A stretch of 64,000 nucleotides of DNA from Alligator mississippiensis (GCF_030867095.1 NC_081833.1:72297395-72361394), one strand, 5' to 3'; counted from the first letter of the stretch, positions 46,786-58,547 are shown. Notes: generated by a model from the letters alone, not told the origin. Translations and numbers: made by a program.

Positions 46786-47151
46786 TCACAGGGGGCCTAA
46801 AAGCCTCCACCTACACTTGAATCTGAACTATGCTAGTCACTCTTTAACCTGGTTATTGCTAACGAGAGTGCCATATGGATGCTGTACCAACCACTGTAGG
46901 AGTTCTCCCTTGCCTTGCCCACTGCACAGCGTTATAGCATGATTTCCACACTGACACACTATTAGCAGAACAATCTTTGTGCCCACCAGTCAAGCAAACA
47001 GCTAGGATCCTGTTTCCTTGTCTAAGCCTGCACGCCCCGTCTAATACAAGGTTGTCATAAGCACACAAGGGCTTGTCACTGAAGTTGACAAGTGCTTTGC
47101 CATTGACTTGACTGAGAACAGCATCAAGCCCAAGTCAGTTTGTGACTCAGC

Positions 47152-47216
47152 ATGAAATCTTGGCCCTGCTGAGGTTAATGACAAAGTTAATTCCAACAAG
47201 GCCAAGATTTCGCCCT
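47152..47216. repeat. Small foldback repeat (TGAAATCTTGGCC arms)
   Basis: TGAAATCTTGGCC on the left is mirrored by GGCCAAGATTTCG on the right, with AATGACAAAGTTAATTCC between. It resembles a common reptile repeat whose arms read TGAAATCCTGGCCC around a CAATGGCAAAACTCCC-type middle. Confidence 0.55.
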
Positions 47217-48305
47217 CCGTATTTTTAAAGCATTTAACTATTTCGCTCATTGGAGCCTTGCCCCAGGTATCTGGCTCATGGCTTAGTAAAACCTAGTTGG
47301 AATTGTTGACTGGTTCGTTCAGCTGCTGCACGGAGCAGCTGCGTTGCTGCAATTTGCCAATAGGATGTATTACATCCTGATTATAGTTTCTGTTGAGTGA
47401 TAGGCTGAAATTACAAGGCAGAAATGTAGCTAATCATGATAAAGGAGATAAGTCTATTCATCTTCTGCCTGAGTGTAATATTCACAGGACAGATGCTATT
47501 TGTTCGCCTTCAGCTGTATTTAAATGGAAATGCTCTTTCATTCTAAAGAAGTCTAAAGGTTAATGAAAAACCTCAGAGGACTCTCTGATTGAAAAAAAAA
47601 AGTGAAATATCCTCATAAGTTTCTTTTTGTCTCACGGCAGTATTGAATCTACACAAATATATTTGCCCTTGGAAGATGAACATGACTACCACCCACAGGC
47701 TTGTTCAGAGCCCAGGTCACATGTACAGGAAAGCTGGAGAGGCCATCATTTTAACATATGGCTAGTTGGAGTGTATGCCAACCAAACTGTGAATGCTGAA
47801 AAGCCCTGCAGTAAATGCCCTTTCATTGCACTAGTTCCCGTAAAGCATAACTCAGCATCTTGCAATGTAAATGGTCTTCTGTCAGACTTCGCCCAGCTGT
47901 TTTGTCTCGTTGGCTCAGCGCCTCATGGTGGAAGTCTTAGCCTGAGACTGTGATCACAGAAAATAAGACATTTCTGTCATCAAACACAAGCAAGGTCTCA
48001 ACAGCAGGAGGGCACCTACTATAGCATTCAGCCCCGTAGCATCAGACTGACCTTAGCTCCTGCTACTTCCTGATTCTGAGCCAGTTTGATATCTGCCGTG
48101 GGATCAAATCCTATGAGACATATGTAGAGCTCCCAAGCACCTGATGCTCTTCTTAAGATAAATGAGTAGGAGTGGAGAGTCCACAAGGTTGCACTTTCAT
48201 TTGGTCCTTCTGCACCTTCCTTTGGGATGTATAGTTGGCCTCGTGCATAGTATTCCGCTACTACCCTTCCCCCCACTCCTGCATCTTTTAAGATCCAACT
48301 TGAGA
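47217..48305. other. Intergenic, no gene seen
   Basis: Unique sequence; the longest frame is 108 codons and not recognisable. No repeat boundary is obvious. Confidence 0.55.
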
Positions 48306-48309
48306 GGAT

Positions 48310-48665
48310 CTACTAGAGTATTTCCCAACCTTTTCCAGCCCAAGGCATACTTACATTAATAGAAATTTCCCACTGCACACGTGTTAAGGCATTCCCCATC
48401 CCTGTACTTACGAGCAGCTCATTGCTGCGGCAAAATTCTGCAGCATGGCTGTTCAGAAGCTCTCAAACTGCACATCCTCCATAGCCAACACATGGGCAGT
48501 AGATGAACTTCCTTCTGCTCGGCCGGTTCTCCCTCTCCCCCACAGCCAACACATGCACGAGTCTTCTGTGAATATCTCATCAACACGACTTATTCATTAG
48601 CGCTGAATGGCTGGAGAATTTTCTTCTTGCTATTCCAAAATTCTCATGGCGCACCGATTAAAAAG
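48310..48665. mobile_element. hAT-like non-autonomous element
   Basis: The left side AGTATTTCCCAACCTTTTCC and the right side CTCATGGCGCACCGATTAAAAAG look like diverged CAGTGTTTCCCAACCTTTT-type ends. The interior has two similar CCAACACATG-containing segments (48485 and 48545). A CR1 copy begins right after it. Confidence 0.4.
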
Positions 48666-48667
48666 CT

Positions 48668-49372
48668 AACACCACATCCAAAAGGGACCTGGATGTCATC
48701 ATTGACCATGAAATGAATATGAGTCACCAGTGTGATGCTACAGTTAGCAGAGCAAACAATACATTGATGTGCATCAACCGATACATCTCAAGCAAAACTA
48801 AGGAAGTTATTCTCCTGCTCTGCTCGGCACTGGGGAGGCTGCAGCTGGAGTAGTGCATCCAGCTCTGGGCGCCGCACTTCAAGAAGGATGAGGAGAAGCT
48901 TGAGAGAGTCCAGAGCAGAGCCACTTATAAGATTAGAGGCCTGAAGAGCAAGCCATTCAAGGAAAGGCTGAGAGATATGGGACTGTTCAGCCTAGAAAAG
49001 AAAAGACTTCAGGGGGATTTGGTGGCAGCTTACAAATATATCAGGAGACAGCATCATGGGCTAGGCCAACAACTATTCACCAAAGTGTCCCGCGGGAAAC
49101 CAGGAGCAATGGTCATAAAGTCCTAGAAGAAGGGTTCAGAGCAGATATAAGGAAAAACGTCTTCACAGTTTGTGCGACCGGACTCTGGAATAGACTCCCA
49201 GTGCGGGCGGTGCAGGCACCTACCCTGGAGATCTTCAAAAGGAGACTGGATGCACACCATGCTGGGGTTATTTGACCCCCACGGTCTTTCCTGCCCAGCA
49301 CAGGGGGACCGGACCCGGTGATCTCACAAGGTCTCTTCCAGCCCTAAACCTCGGTTAATCTCTGAAATGATT
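48668..49372 (+). pseudogene. CR1 LINE: ORF2 C-terminus and 3' UTR
   Basis: One plus-strand frame (48688 to about 49086) reads through the CR1 ORF2 C-terminal region: IIDHEMNMSHQCDATVSRAN, ISSKTKEVI, LWAPHFKKDEEKLERVQ, GLFSLEKKRLQGDLVAAYK. It is broken by a TAG at 48851-48853, where a tyrosine codon is usual. The 3' UTR follows (AGGAAAAACGTCTTCACAG, CTGGAATAGACTCCCAGTG) and the element ends CTTCCAGCCCTAAACC. At about 700 bp it is the longest CR1 in the window. It is inactive: 5'-truncated and stop-containing. Confidence 0.9.
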
Positions 49373-50368
49373 ACCGGACACAGTTTGCAAGGTCTGATTT
49401 CTGCAGCCAGGATTGCCTGATTCAGCCCACTTCTGTTTTTCCGAGAAAAGGCCCAGCCTCTGCCTGGGGTCACGCTGGCTGCAGAGCCGATCATGAAGAG
49501 GAGACGCATCTCTTCTCTGACTCAGAGCAAGGTCAGCAGCCCGCAGCGGGCAGATGTGCTCTTTCTTACAAAAACAGATTGCAGCCCAGTGTGCTTTGGC
49601 GAGCAGGAATGCTCTGCCCCAGAGCTCTTCCCTGCTAAGAGCTGAGGCTGCTTTTACATCTGCTGCACTGATAATGTGAAAACCTTTCGTGGTGCCAAAT
49701 GTAAAAGTAGCGTACAGCAGTTTCAAGCTGTTCTGTGCCAGAGACGGCCCTCCACAAGTTGTCACTCCCACTAATTCATGCCTTTGTTTTGACAAAGGAA
49801 GAGGATGCTTAGCAGAGAGTCCTGCAGGCATCGCCCCCACGAAGCCTGCAGCATGAGTGATGCCCTTGGAGCAAAAGTCCTCTAAAGACTTGGGGTGATG
49901 ATTCCTACTCAGGGTGCCATGAGGTCCTCTGAGGGGCGCTGCCAAGGTGTGAGGAGATAAGCAGATCAGTACAGGCTCAGGCTTGTCCCTGCCCAGCTGT
50001 TCTCCTGCTCTGTAAGGAGGTGAGCAGTGTCATAAATGCATAATTTCTTTTAATGGGGTGCTGCTCAGTTCCCACAAGCTATGGAGCGGGGCCTGGAGTC
50101 TCAAAAGATTGAGTGCCGCTGACTTAGGGGCAGTCATAACAAGGAGCCAGAAGCTTTCATGCAGTGATAGTTGCTTAAACCTAATAGAAGTGGTCGGGGA
50201 AGGAAGAAATTGGAGCTTCAAATACAACGTGAAGGCAAAAAGAAGACTCTGGAGGTTTGTTCAAAACTTACAGCTTAGTATTCCTTCCATTAAAATATAC
50301 CCCAGACTGGAGCACCGTCAGTCACACTGCAAGGCTAACACAGGGCAGAGAGTCATGATCCACCTCTC
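49373..50368. other. Intergenic, no gene supported
   Basis: A 196-codon minus-strand frame (49355-49945) is the longest in the window. It runs into CR1 sequence at its 3' end, has no recognisable domain and no splice or promoter support, so it is taken as chance in a GC-richer stretch. Confidence 0.5.
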
Positions 50369-50371
50369 ATT

Positions 50372-50844
50372 GGATGTGTCTACACAAGCTGCCTAATTAG
50401 CTCCACAGCAAAGACTCAGCATCTACATGTGCAGCCCTATTAGGCCACAGGAAACTAATTAACTCTGTCATAGGTTAGTACTTGTAAACACAAGTACTGT
50501 CCTATGTCAGCATACTTTAGTGTGCAGCAACATGTGTAGATGCTGATGGGGCTGGCTGGGGCACAAGGGTGCTTCAGTGCGGAGGGCTGCCTGCTGGCTA
50601 GCCCTGCACTGGAGCACCCTTATGCCCCAGCCAGCCCCACCGCAGCATGTTGAGCCAGGTCAGAGCATCCCCGGGCTGGCAGGTTGACCCCCAGGCTCCC
50701 TTGCCAGCCAGGGCTGCTCTGACTTGGCTCAATATGCTGCAGTCCCAAATGCACATGTAAACGTAGCACCCGGGAGCAATAAACTCCAGGACGATCTGCA
50801 CCGGAGTTTATTGCGTCACATTAATGTCACATGTAGACATGCCC
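50372..50844. mobile_element. Foldback MITE with serial hairpins, 473 bp, target duplication ATT
   Basis: The ends GGATGTGTCTACACAAGC and (minus strand) GGGCATGTCTACATGTGAC mirror each other. ATT occurs at 50369-50371 and 50845-50847. Inside are consecutive hairpins: 50469-50485 with 50490-50506 (15 of 17), 50548-50580 with 50606-50638 (31 of 33) and 50642-50667 with 50715-50740 (24 of 26), plus a TAAACTCC/GGAGTTTA stem. There is no coding capacity. It shares its outer termini with the elements at 16.6, 51.3 and 61.0 kb. Confidence 0.8.
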
Positions 50845-51275
50845 ATTGAGTAGTATTTTACTCTTCAAGTTCTCCATTGACTCCAGGACTATTCATGGTA
50901 CAAGGTCCCATTCCACGAGAGTAAGGGGCTGCTCCGTGCTGAGCTTTGTTAAACACTTTTGAGATGTGAGTAAAAGCATTCTGATGAAGATAGATAGGAT
51001 GATGATTAAACAGTGATAAAGCATGGAAGCATTTTAACTGGACTAGCAGAAAACACAAAGGATATGTTCTTCTTCCTGCCAGAGAAGAGAAAAACCCTAG
51101 AGGGAAGGTTTAGCTAGCAGAGGAGATGATAGCAATATTTTCTGAATATTAAAATCTCTGCACAACTCCAGTGGCTTCGCTGGATCTGAACATATGAGTA
51201 AAAGTGAAGAGAGTTCAACTTCTTTTTCACCCTTGCCTCCAGCTTCTCTCCATGGGATGAAGTACTCACAACACT

Positions 51276-51532
51276 GGGCGCATCTACACGAGATGCTTAC
51301 TGCACATTAGCCTAATAACACTGCACAATAGTGTGTCAAGGCAAAAACCATGCTAATACCCTACTGCGCAGTGTTATTAGACTAATACGCAGTAAGCGTC
51401 ACTAAATAACCGTGCGCCAGCGCTACTGTACAGGAACTCTAGGTACTGCACATTTAGTTAGAACTTTATTAAGGAAATACTAAACTAAATGCGCAGTGTC
51501 TAAGGCACATTAATGAACACGTAGACGCGCCC
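51276..51532. mobile_element. Foldback MITE, 257 bp, target duplication ACT
   Basis: The ends GGGCGCATCTACACGAG and (minus strand) GGGCGCGTCTACGTGTTC are near-identical mirrors. ACT flanks both sides (51273-51275 and 51533-51535). Internally CTTACTGCACATTAGCCTAA and its mirror TTAGACTAATACGCAGTAAG form a long stem. This is the best preserved copy of the family in the window. Confidence 0.85.
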
Positions 51533-51535
51533 ACT

Positions 51536-53390
51536 GAGTGCTGTAGAGATTATATGACATCAGGGCATGCTCTGCTGGGGCATCATCAATATTTTAAAAC
51601 ACATATTGGTTTTATTTCTCGTGTAAAAAATTATTGTATCAAAGCATGAGGGTGATGCAGAGGATGGGGGATAGGAAACACTTGATCCCTTAAAGTCTGC
51701 CCAACTTTAAAGATCATCAGCTCAATTTGCAAGCAAAGAAGGGCGTGTTTTGAAGCAATTCTTTGGTACAAAGTTACCTTGCCCTTTTGTGGGGTCAGGC
51801 AAGCGCTGGCCTGACTAAATTTGCTATTGCATTGCTGTTGGGAGACTAGATCTCTAAATAGGGAATAGGGGTGGGAGTTTCAGAAGTGCTCAGCCTTGCA
51901 CTTAACTGCTTTCCAGTGAAATCAGAGACTGAAATTCTGGATTTCCCAGCACCAGCCAAAAAAGCTCTGCTTCAGGGGCTCATTGACATTCATGAAATCT
52001 AATTTGGATTCAGAAAACTTCCTTTATTGTTCATGTGATTGGTCACGCTTCACATCTCCTTAAGGATTTGTCCTGACTTGGTATGTGGAATAACGATTTT
52101 CTTCTCTTCCTGTTTTGTGCAAGTGAGTTTTTAGCGGTTGTGACGGGTGCTCCATTTACATTGCTGGTGTGTGACAGTCAGATCCTCATGATCACGAGAG
52201 CAGTCCTCAGTACAGGACCCAAGAATGGAAGAGGCTAAAAGTAATTGTGTATCTTCTCAGTCTCCATCACGGGGCAAAATTAGAGCAGCCTCAGGAAGTG
52301 GTTCTGGTGACCAAAGATTACTAGAGCATGGTGACATCCGGACCGTGCCCAGTTGCTCCCCTAACACTTCCTGTGCCAAAGGAGAGAAAGGTGGCAATAT
52401 AGAGTTGACTATCTAGGGATTCTCTCTGTCCAGGTAAATCCTTTGGTAGCCGGCTGAGAAGTTTTTGGAAGTCCTGTGCTGATGGACTGGAGCAAACCAG
52501 CCCAAGCAGAAGCCAGGATTTGGCCTCCACTTCCTCCAACCATTTAAATGATACAGCACAGGTAACATCGGTGTTCCCATCTCCATCCTGTCTCCATGAT
52601 GCGGCTTAACAATGATGCAAACCAAGCACCTCCATGTGTGAGCGCACTGTCCTTGTTCACTGCATCAAGGCTAACCAGGCTTCAAAGCTGGATGTGACGG
52701 TTTTTGCGATAGAGCCACCAAACCTAGGAACTCAGCTGGGGCCACCTGCACAGCCGCTTCACTTAGGCTGCACAAGAGCAACAACTTAGAAAAAGTTGCT
52801 TGACCTGGACTCCATGTGAACCGATGAGTCAGAAGTCCAGAGCTCCACACACCATCATTCCCTAAATCCTTCCTCATTATTCGTTTAACTTATCAGAAAA
52901 TGGCCACTTTCTTCACCAGAAGCATAAGCGTCTGGCTTGATTCACCCAGAACTACAATGCAAAGCACCAGCCATTAAGGAAAACTGCTAAACTTAGTACA
53001 TTTTTGGACTCCTTGTTCAGAAATATACTTCTGACCTCCCTTCTCCTAAAGCACGTGCATGTGTGTGAAACTCCCTCTGACCTCATTACAATTCCCAGAC
53101 GGTATTTGGTGGCCCTGAAAATTTAAGACACAGAACTCCTTTAACAAAGTGTGTCAGCTAGCTGTGGTGACCTCCGCCTTGCAGGATGGGGAAGAACAGG
53201 CAGGGGCTGTGAACACTAACATCATCACTTCAATTAGCATTTCACTTTGCTAATCAGCAGCTCGATTGCAAGAGCTGCAGCACCTCATGCCCCACATCTA
53301 CCACAAATGCTCAGAACTGAGAGCCACCAAACCCGAATATTATGCATTCCCCTTGCACACCAGTTAAAGAATGGCACCATCACTGGAAAA
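51536..53390. other. Intergenic, downstream of COTL1, no gene seen
   Basis: Unique sequence; frames are 72 codons or fewer. It lies beyond the likely COTL1 polyadenylation sites. No repeat family is evident. Confidence 0.5.
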
Positions 53391-53407
53391 ATTGTTCTTG
53401 AAAAACA

Positions 53408-53413
53408 TTTATT
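53408..53413 (-). promoter_or_regulatory. Candidate distal polyadenylation signal (AATAAA)
   Basis: TTTATT on the plus strand gives AATAAA on the minus strand, about 1.3 kb past the COTL1 stop codon. The sequence beyond it is not clearly GT-rich. It would be the distal choice if the 3' UTR is about 1.3 kb. Confidence 0.3.
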
Positions 53414-53948
53414 TCTGTAATGGTTGGTTTTGCTTTTTTTTTTTATAGCGCTGACTCCCAAACCCCAGTACAACACAGGTTTCCCCTAAATGTAATTCAG
53501 GGTTTAATCATCATAGATGGAACAAAAAAGCCATACCAAAAAAAAATTGGGGAACTAACAAATTGTGCCCGTGTTATTTTTTTTCACCGTTAAATGACAA
53601 GTGTTGACCTACTGCGGTTGAGCGTTTTATTCCAAATGGACAGGTCCACTTTGCTCCTTTTCTTGGGTTATGAGCTACAGCGTCAGTGATTGCCTTAAGG
53701 CCTGTGAATCACGAGAGAAGTGGTAATAAACTGGCCTATGCGAGGGCACAGATACACACACACAAAAAGGCTGCTTGGATTCTTGGATTCAGCGGCTGTT
53801 ATTTTTTTGCAGGCATTGAAAAAGAAATCTATGTGTTTGAATTCATTCTCCTTGGCCCCCGCCAACAATGCCTTTTTTTACATTAAGAAATTCAGGATAC
53901 AAACCCAGGCACCAATGTACACAAAATAGTGAACAAACGTCCAGACAT

Positions 53949-53954
53949 TTTATT
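53949..53954 (-). promoter_or_regulatory. Candidate proximal polyadenylation signal (AATAAA)
   Basis: AATAAA on the minus strand about 760 bases past the COTL1 stop. Beyond it the minus strand reads TGTCTGGACGTTTGTTC and TTTTGTGTACATTGG, a GT-rich stretch at a suitable distance for a downstream element. A third AATAAA lies at 53626-53631. Confidence 0.4.
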
Positions 53955-54716
53955 TCGATCTCCAGTTGACTGTTGCCATGATAACCTCAAAAAAGATGCC
54001 AATCATGTTGGATCTGATCTTTAAGGGAGAGGAAAGGATGGAGATGCAGCACACAGCTCAGAAACTGTCAAGCAATTTTTAAGGCAAATTGATATCTTTC
54101 CATTTATTAAGAGCTGAAAACAAGATTAGCTTTGTTTTTAAGCAGCTAATAAACACGATCTCTGCTGGACAATTAAGCTCAGATGATTGAATCCAAATTT
54201 AAATGGAGTCAACTCAAGTTGTCCTGAGCCTTGGAGAACAAAAATGATTATTTCCCAAGAATACCATCAGGAACAACTGAAAATAACACTCCATGTGCAC
54301 AACACTCCTGTTGGTGAACTGAGACCAGTGTGAATCCCACCAAAACATACATACCCAAAAAAGACACAACGGCAGGTCTCTAAGAACAGCAAAGTTGAAT
54401 CTGACTAGTGCTGGGGCAGAACAACAAGGTGAAACCAAAATGCCATCGAAAGCATCGGCACGTGCTTGTGGACTGAGGTACGTGTGCAACGCTGGTTAAA
54501 AAAAAAAAATCAAGAACCAGATCATATGGAAGAGGGAAGTATCATTAGACAGAATGGAAAATAAAAGTCCATCTTGGGAGGAGGGAAGGGACTTCTTAGG
54601 TGCGCACAAATAATCGGTGTTTTCTCTCGTTCGCCTCATCGCTCGATTCTGTTAGTCGGCTGTGCCTTTCCCCTCCCTTCCAGATCCAGGCAGATGGTAC
54701 CAAGAGGTTACTGTGC
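53950..54716 (-). other. COTL1: Probable COTL1 3' UTR
   Basis: The region directly follows the COTL1 stop codon on the minus strand. It has no recognised interspersed repeat, which fits a transcribed exon within an otherwise repeat-bearing neighbourhood. The left limit depends on which AATAAA is used (53949, 53626 or 53408) and is uncertain. Confidence 0.5.
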
Positions 54717-54827
54717 CTACTCAGTCTGTGCGTCATAATTAGCACCCCCTGCTTTCTTCAGCTCGTTCTTGATGTAGTCTTCATCCAGCTCTTTGTGGTC
54801 GCTGATCACAAATTCTTTGGCAAAGTT
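54717..54827 (-). CDS. COTL1: COTL1 (coactosin-like protein), last coding exon
   Basis: The minus strand encodes 36 residues and a TAG stop (54717-54719). The exon begins NFAKEFVISDHKELDEDYIK and ends KKAGGANYDAQTE. This is the C-terminus of coactosin-like protein, an actin-depolymerising-factor-homology protein of about 142 residues that binds F-actin and, in mammals, 5-lipoxygenase. From memory only about four of the 36 residues differ from the human protein (R to H, E to D, F to Y, S to N), all mild. The exon is preceded by an AG acceptor with a long pyrimidine tract (minus-strand CTTTCTCTCTGTCTCTCTTCCAG type, 54828-54850), and the reading frame enters in phase 0. The conserved reading frame and splice site indicate a functional gene. 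The three upstream exons were not found in the window and should lie beyond 64000. The open frame extended past the splice site to 54947 is intronic read-through. Confidence 0.95.
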   Translation of the reverse strand, partial: NFAKEFVISDHKELDEDYIKNELKKAGGANYDAQTE

Positions 54828-54984
54828 CTGGAAGAGAGACAGAGAGAAAGGGGTAAACCAAAAAGAAGTGACCTCCCTGGGAACCAGGATGTGGTCCACT
54901 GTGTAAATGAAGGAAGGCTGTTTCCACCTGAACTTTCTTTGGCCCAAGACATCTCAAGCTGTGTCTCCTCCTCCTGCCCTTACT

Positions 54985-55110
54985 CTAGTTAGACTTCAAG
55001 CTTCTTGAATAGGGACTGTCATCCGCTGCAATACAGATGACACCTAGCACTATGCAGCCCTGATGTGGGCTCATGTTTTTATGTGCTATGGTAATAGAGA
55101 TGGTACCTGT
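54985..55110 (+). repeat. L2/CORE-SINE-type 3' tail
   Basis: TTAGACTTCAAGCTTCTTGAATAGGGACTGTC, then CACCTAGCACTATGCAGCCC-TGATG, then GTGCTATGGTAATAGAGATGG follows the order TAGACTGTAAGCTC..GGGACTGTC..GCGCCTAGCAC..GGCCCTGAT..GTGCTA..GTAATA..AAT of this old tail. Confidence 0.7.
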
Positions 55111-55605
55111 GATGAGATAGGGGGCTTTGATGGAAGTTTTTCTATTTCTTCAGCCACAGTTATTATGGGTAGACGCAGTAAAGTGTCTGGAAGTGGACAT
55201 GTCTGGTTCTAGGAAGCACCAACCTCTTGCTTTTGCAGCTGGTTTTGTTGCCACCCTCGTGCCACGTTTTGCTGCACCCACCACCATCCCTCTACCCCCA
55301 GCACCTCCCCAGCAAAGACAACCGGCGATTGTGTCCGTTTCGCTCAGCCCAGCAGTTTGAAAGTTCAAGCAATAAAAAGCACTTGTCCCCATGAATGAAA
55401 CCGAACATGAATTTGAAAGTGAAGATTTTAATTGGTATTTTCTGAGACCAACAGCCAGAGGCCATCTTGATAATAAAAATGTCATCACCGGCCACATGGG
55501 AGACTAATTTCCAGCTTGCCTGGTAATGAATAAAAAACATCCACAGCCTAAAAAGTTAAACTCCCCATTTTTTATTCTATTGCTTGAAGGTTGGACATTG
55601 GGTTG
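55111..55605. other. Intronic, no feature recognised
   Basis: Unique sequence with frames of 115 codons or fewer on opposite strands. Nothing recognisable. Confidence 0.5.
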
Positions 55606-55780
55606 TGAGGGTATGTCTGCATGGCAGGATGCAGTGGTACACACACACATCGGAGGTAACTCCAGATGAGTACAGCCGTGTTCGTGCAGCACTTTCCCCA
55701 AGCTTATACACCCTGCTTCTTAGCAGAGCTATCTAGCCCAGGCTGAGCATTACACTATTGCAGCTATAATATTTCTAGTA
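55606..55780 (+). repeat. Partial foldback repeat (GGGTATGTCTGCATGGCA end)
   Basis: The left end GAGGGTATGTCTGCATGGC resembles the GGGTATGTCTACACTGCA terminus of a widespread reptile foldback element. TAGCCCAGGCTGAGC at the right is another of its motifs. The matching right terminus is missing, so the copy is partial. Confidence 0.45.
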
Positions 55781-58547
55781 CCGGCGCTACCTTGTTCAGA
55801 GTTGCCTTGAGTATCTCTTCGTGACACTGCACCATGCCGCGTTGATATACTTTTAAGTAGCCAACCCCCTTGAGGGGCTCTATAAATGATAGCAGCTACT
55901 GTCACTCCGTTCTGCTCTCAGGCTGGGTTTTGCCAATGCAAGAGAAAAAGACTGTTTCCAAATGCATTTTGCTGACTATCTGCAGGAAGGAGGATATGGA
56001 TCTCATGCAAGAGAAGAAAGGTTTAGCAAAGTAGATCATTAAGACAGATTCCAGAGCACCCTGGGAAAGCTTGTGACTACACGAATGTAAGTCATAGTCA
56101 AAGGCTCACAAGTTGCTTCTTGCGGCACTGACTCAACATTTTCATGGCAGTGATGAAATAGCTGCTTATACCGCATGTGCCCAGAATCATCTTTTACTTG
56201 ATCCTTTCCCTTCCTTTCCTAATCCTGATCCCTTCAGGCTGTCGAAAGCATTTGCCCTTTCCCCATTTCAGATGCAAACACTTAGTCGACAATAATTAAA
56301 CAGAAAAAGTTATGTCCCCTTGCGTTCTCCGTGAATAGCAGCGGCACTGCTAACAAAATGCCCAGTCCGCACGCCCGGTCCGCATGCCCGGACCACTTTG
56401 AGAAGTCAGCAGAGCCAGGATGCCCAGTTAATGAATGCTCAAAAGTTCCCCTCCAAGGAAGCCTAGCAGAGTTAGGCAAGGGCTTTCATGGGGAAGCAGC
56501 TGTCTTGTTTGGGTCTATGAGCTACAGCCTTGCCAAGGGTGTGCATATGTCTGTGTAGGGGTAAAAGGGGGCTAATACTGGCATCTGATTTTCAGCCACA
56601 TGGAGAGCTCTGTGCTTGGCAGTTTCTCAAAAGCCTCAACTTGTGATCCTGGTAAAGTGAGGTGGAGGGTAGGGGTGGAAGAGGGACTTGTTTGGGAAAA
56701 GACTTGTCACTTCTCTCCTGCAGTGGGAAAGGGAAGGGAGAGAAAAGACAGATCCCTTTCCCCATTCTCATCCACACAGTGGATGCCTGAGCCTATTGCA
56801 TATTGTAGGGAATCCTCCAAACCTGAAACATACTTAAAACCCCCACAAATAAACCTTTTGGAGCTAACCTTTTGGTCTGGCCTGCCATCATTTACCGGTG
56901 GTCAGTCCTAGCAACATCGGAGCCCCACCTTAAGCTGTTTCTTATCCAGCAATCTGCTACGTCCTGGGGTCAGGACAGTGTCATATGTATGGTCAGACAC
57001 TTCTGGGCAGATTTGAGTTGATAACTGAAAGAAGCAGGTTCTTTGTGTGGGAAAGGAGAGAGGAGAAACCCCAAGGGAGTGAATCCAGTCATCCTCAGCT
57101 GTCTGCAATGTGGCAGCAGGGGAAGATGATTTCAAAGACATGCAGGTTTTGGGAGCCTTTCCTCAAACCACAAGCCAACACAATGGGTCTGCTTGGAGGT
57201 CTGCAGATTCTTGTGAATTCGCAGCAAATGGCTTCCCAGCAGTGTTGCACTGCCCTACAGCACATGATTTTTGCATTTAACCATTTCAGTTTGTCTATTC
57301 ACGCTAACTTGTTAAATAAGCCCTCCCCATCTCAAAGCACATACACCTGCCTGGGCTACATTACTTTAATGCCAGCCTTTCTGTTGTCTTTAATGAACAT
57401 TGGAGGAGACCAAACATATCATTTATCACAGTGTCTTCCACACAAAAGGCACCCAGTTTGTAAATGGTGCGATTATTGTTCTTAACTGCCAGGTCTGGAA
57501 ATGCAACTGGGTTCTGAAATTCAAGCCCAGGTCTTTACTAATTGTGTTGTAACATCGTCAGTAAACCCGGCCCAAAAGAACTGCATTGTACAGGGGATGC
57601 AGTCAGACACTTGAGGAGGCTTTGCTTAGAAAATGCATTGCCGCTGGGACAGGGTGAACGCTCGGGACGTAGAAAACCACAAGTTATCTTCTCTTTGTAA
57701 GCTGCCAACTCCTGGAAAGAACTTAGCAGAGTGGAGCCCTGGTCTCTCGAAGTCAGAGGTGAAAGAGGACAGTGGCCCAGGAAAAATAGGACAGTTGCCG
57801 CATCTCTCAGTCTAACACTGTTCATGTTACTGGTATGTGGGAGACTGGGCAAGGGGCAGAAAAAAGAGAGAAGGTTCAAATTAACCAGACTGGATTGAAG
57901 CTAAAGGAAAATGCAACCTAGGTAGACTGTAGGGTGGGCCAAACTTTGGCTGACAATTTTTCTTGCCCCAGTTTTAAAAATAATTAGGGAGAGTGACATA
58001 CGGGGAGACGATTATATTGAGATGAATTCAATTTCCTCTTCAGGGTTTGGTTCTAATAACCAGACAGATCTAAACAAAAATGAAAGCCATTCTGCGGCAG
58101 TTTGAGGAATGCACTTTTGAAACCACATGGTGCTATCTTCTTGGACCATTACACAGCCAAGAGAGATGCTTTGTTCTACTCAGACATGGTTTTGGGCAGG
58201 GTTTGAAGAATTTCCCATGAGACACTGGTATATCACAGAAATTATCCAGGTTTTATATCTCCAACTATATTTTGTGGTTCTCTAATATTTTATTAGCTGG
58301 TGGGACCACTTCTTATGTTGGGTTTTTACTCTTAAGATGCACTCTAGTTCACAGCTATAAATACAACCTTTCTTTCTTCCCTTCTGTCTTCAGGTACAGT
58401 CAGAGATGCATACTGCACTTTGCACTGGCTTTCCTGAAGTGCACCTGCAAATGGGGAGTACCTTTGAGGTCCTGAATGGCCAAGACCCTAGGGGAGAAGA
58501 CAGCAAGGGGGGCACAGTGGTGTGGGGCATGAGAGAGCTGGGCTCAG
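55781..58547. other. Intronic, no gene supported
   Basis: Unique sequence. A 166-codon plus-strand frame (56985-57485) is the third longest in the window but has no recognisable domain, and the COTL1 intron is transcribed from the other strand. A local near-repeat CGCACGCCCGGTCCGCATGCC lies near 56368. Confidence 0.5.

Noticed and set aside
49355..49945. 196-codon minus-strand open frame, the longest in the window
   Set aside because: No recognisable domain, it overlaps the CR1 3' end, and there are no splice or promoter signals. A frame of this length is expected by chance in 64 kb with a GC-richer stretch.
54828..54947. Extension of the COTL1 frame upstream to a methionine
   Set aside because: A strong splice acceptor sits exactly at the conserved exon start, and the upstream residues do not resemble the protein. 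This is intron read-through.
56985..57485. 166-codon plus-strand frame
   Set aside because: It lies in the COTL1 intron on the opposite strand, with no known motif and no repeat or splice support.
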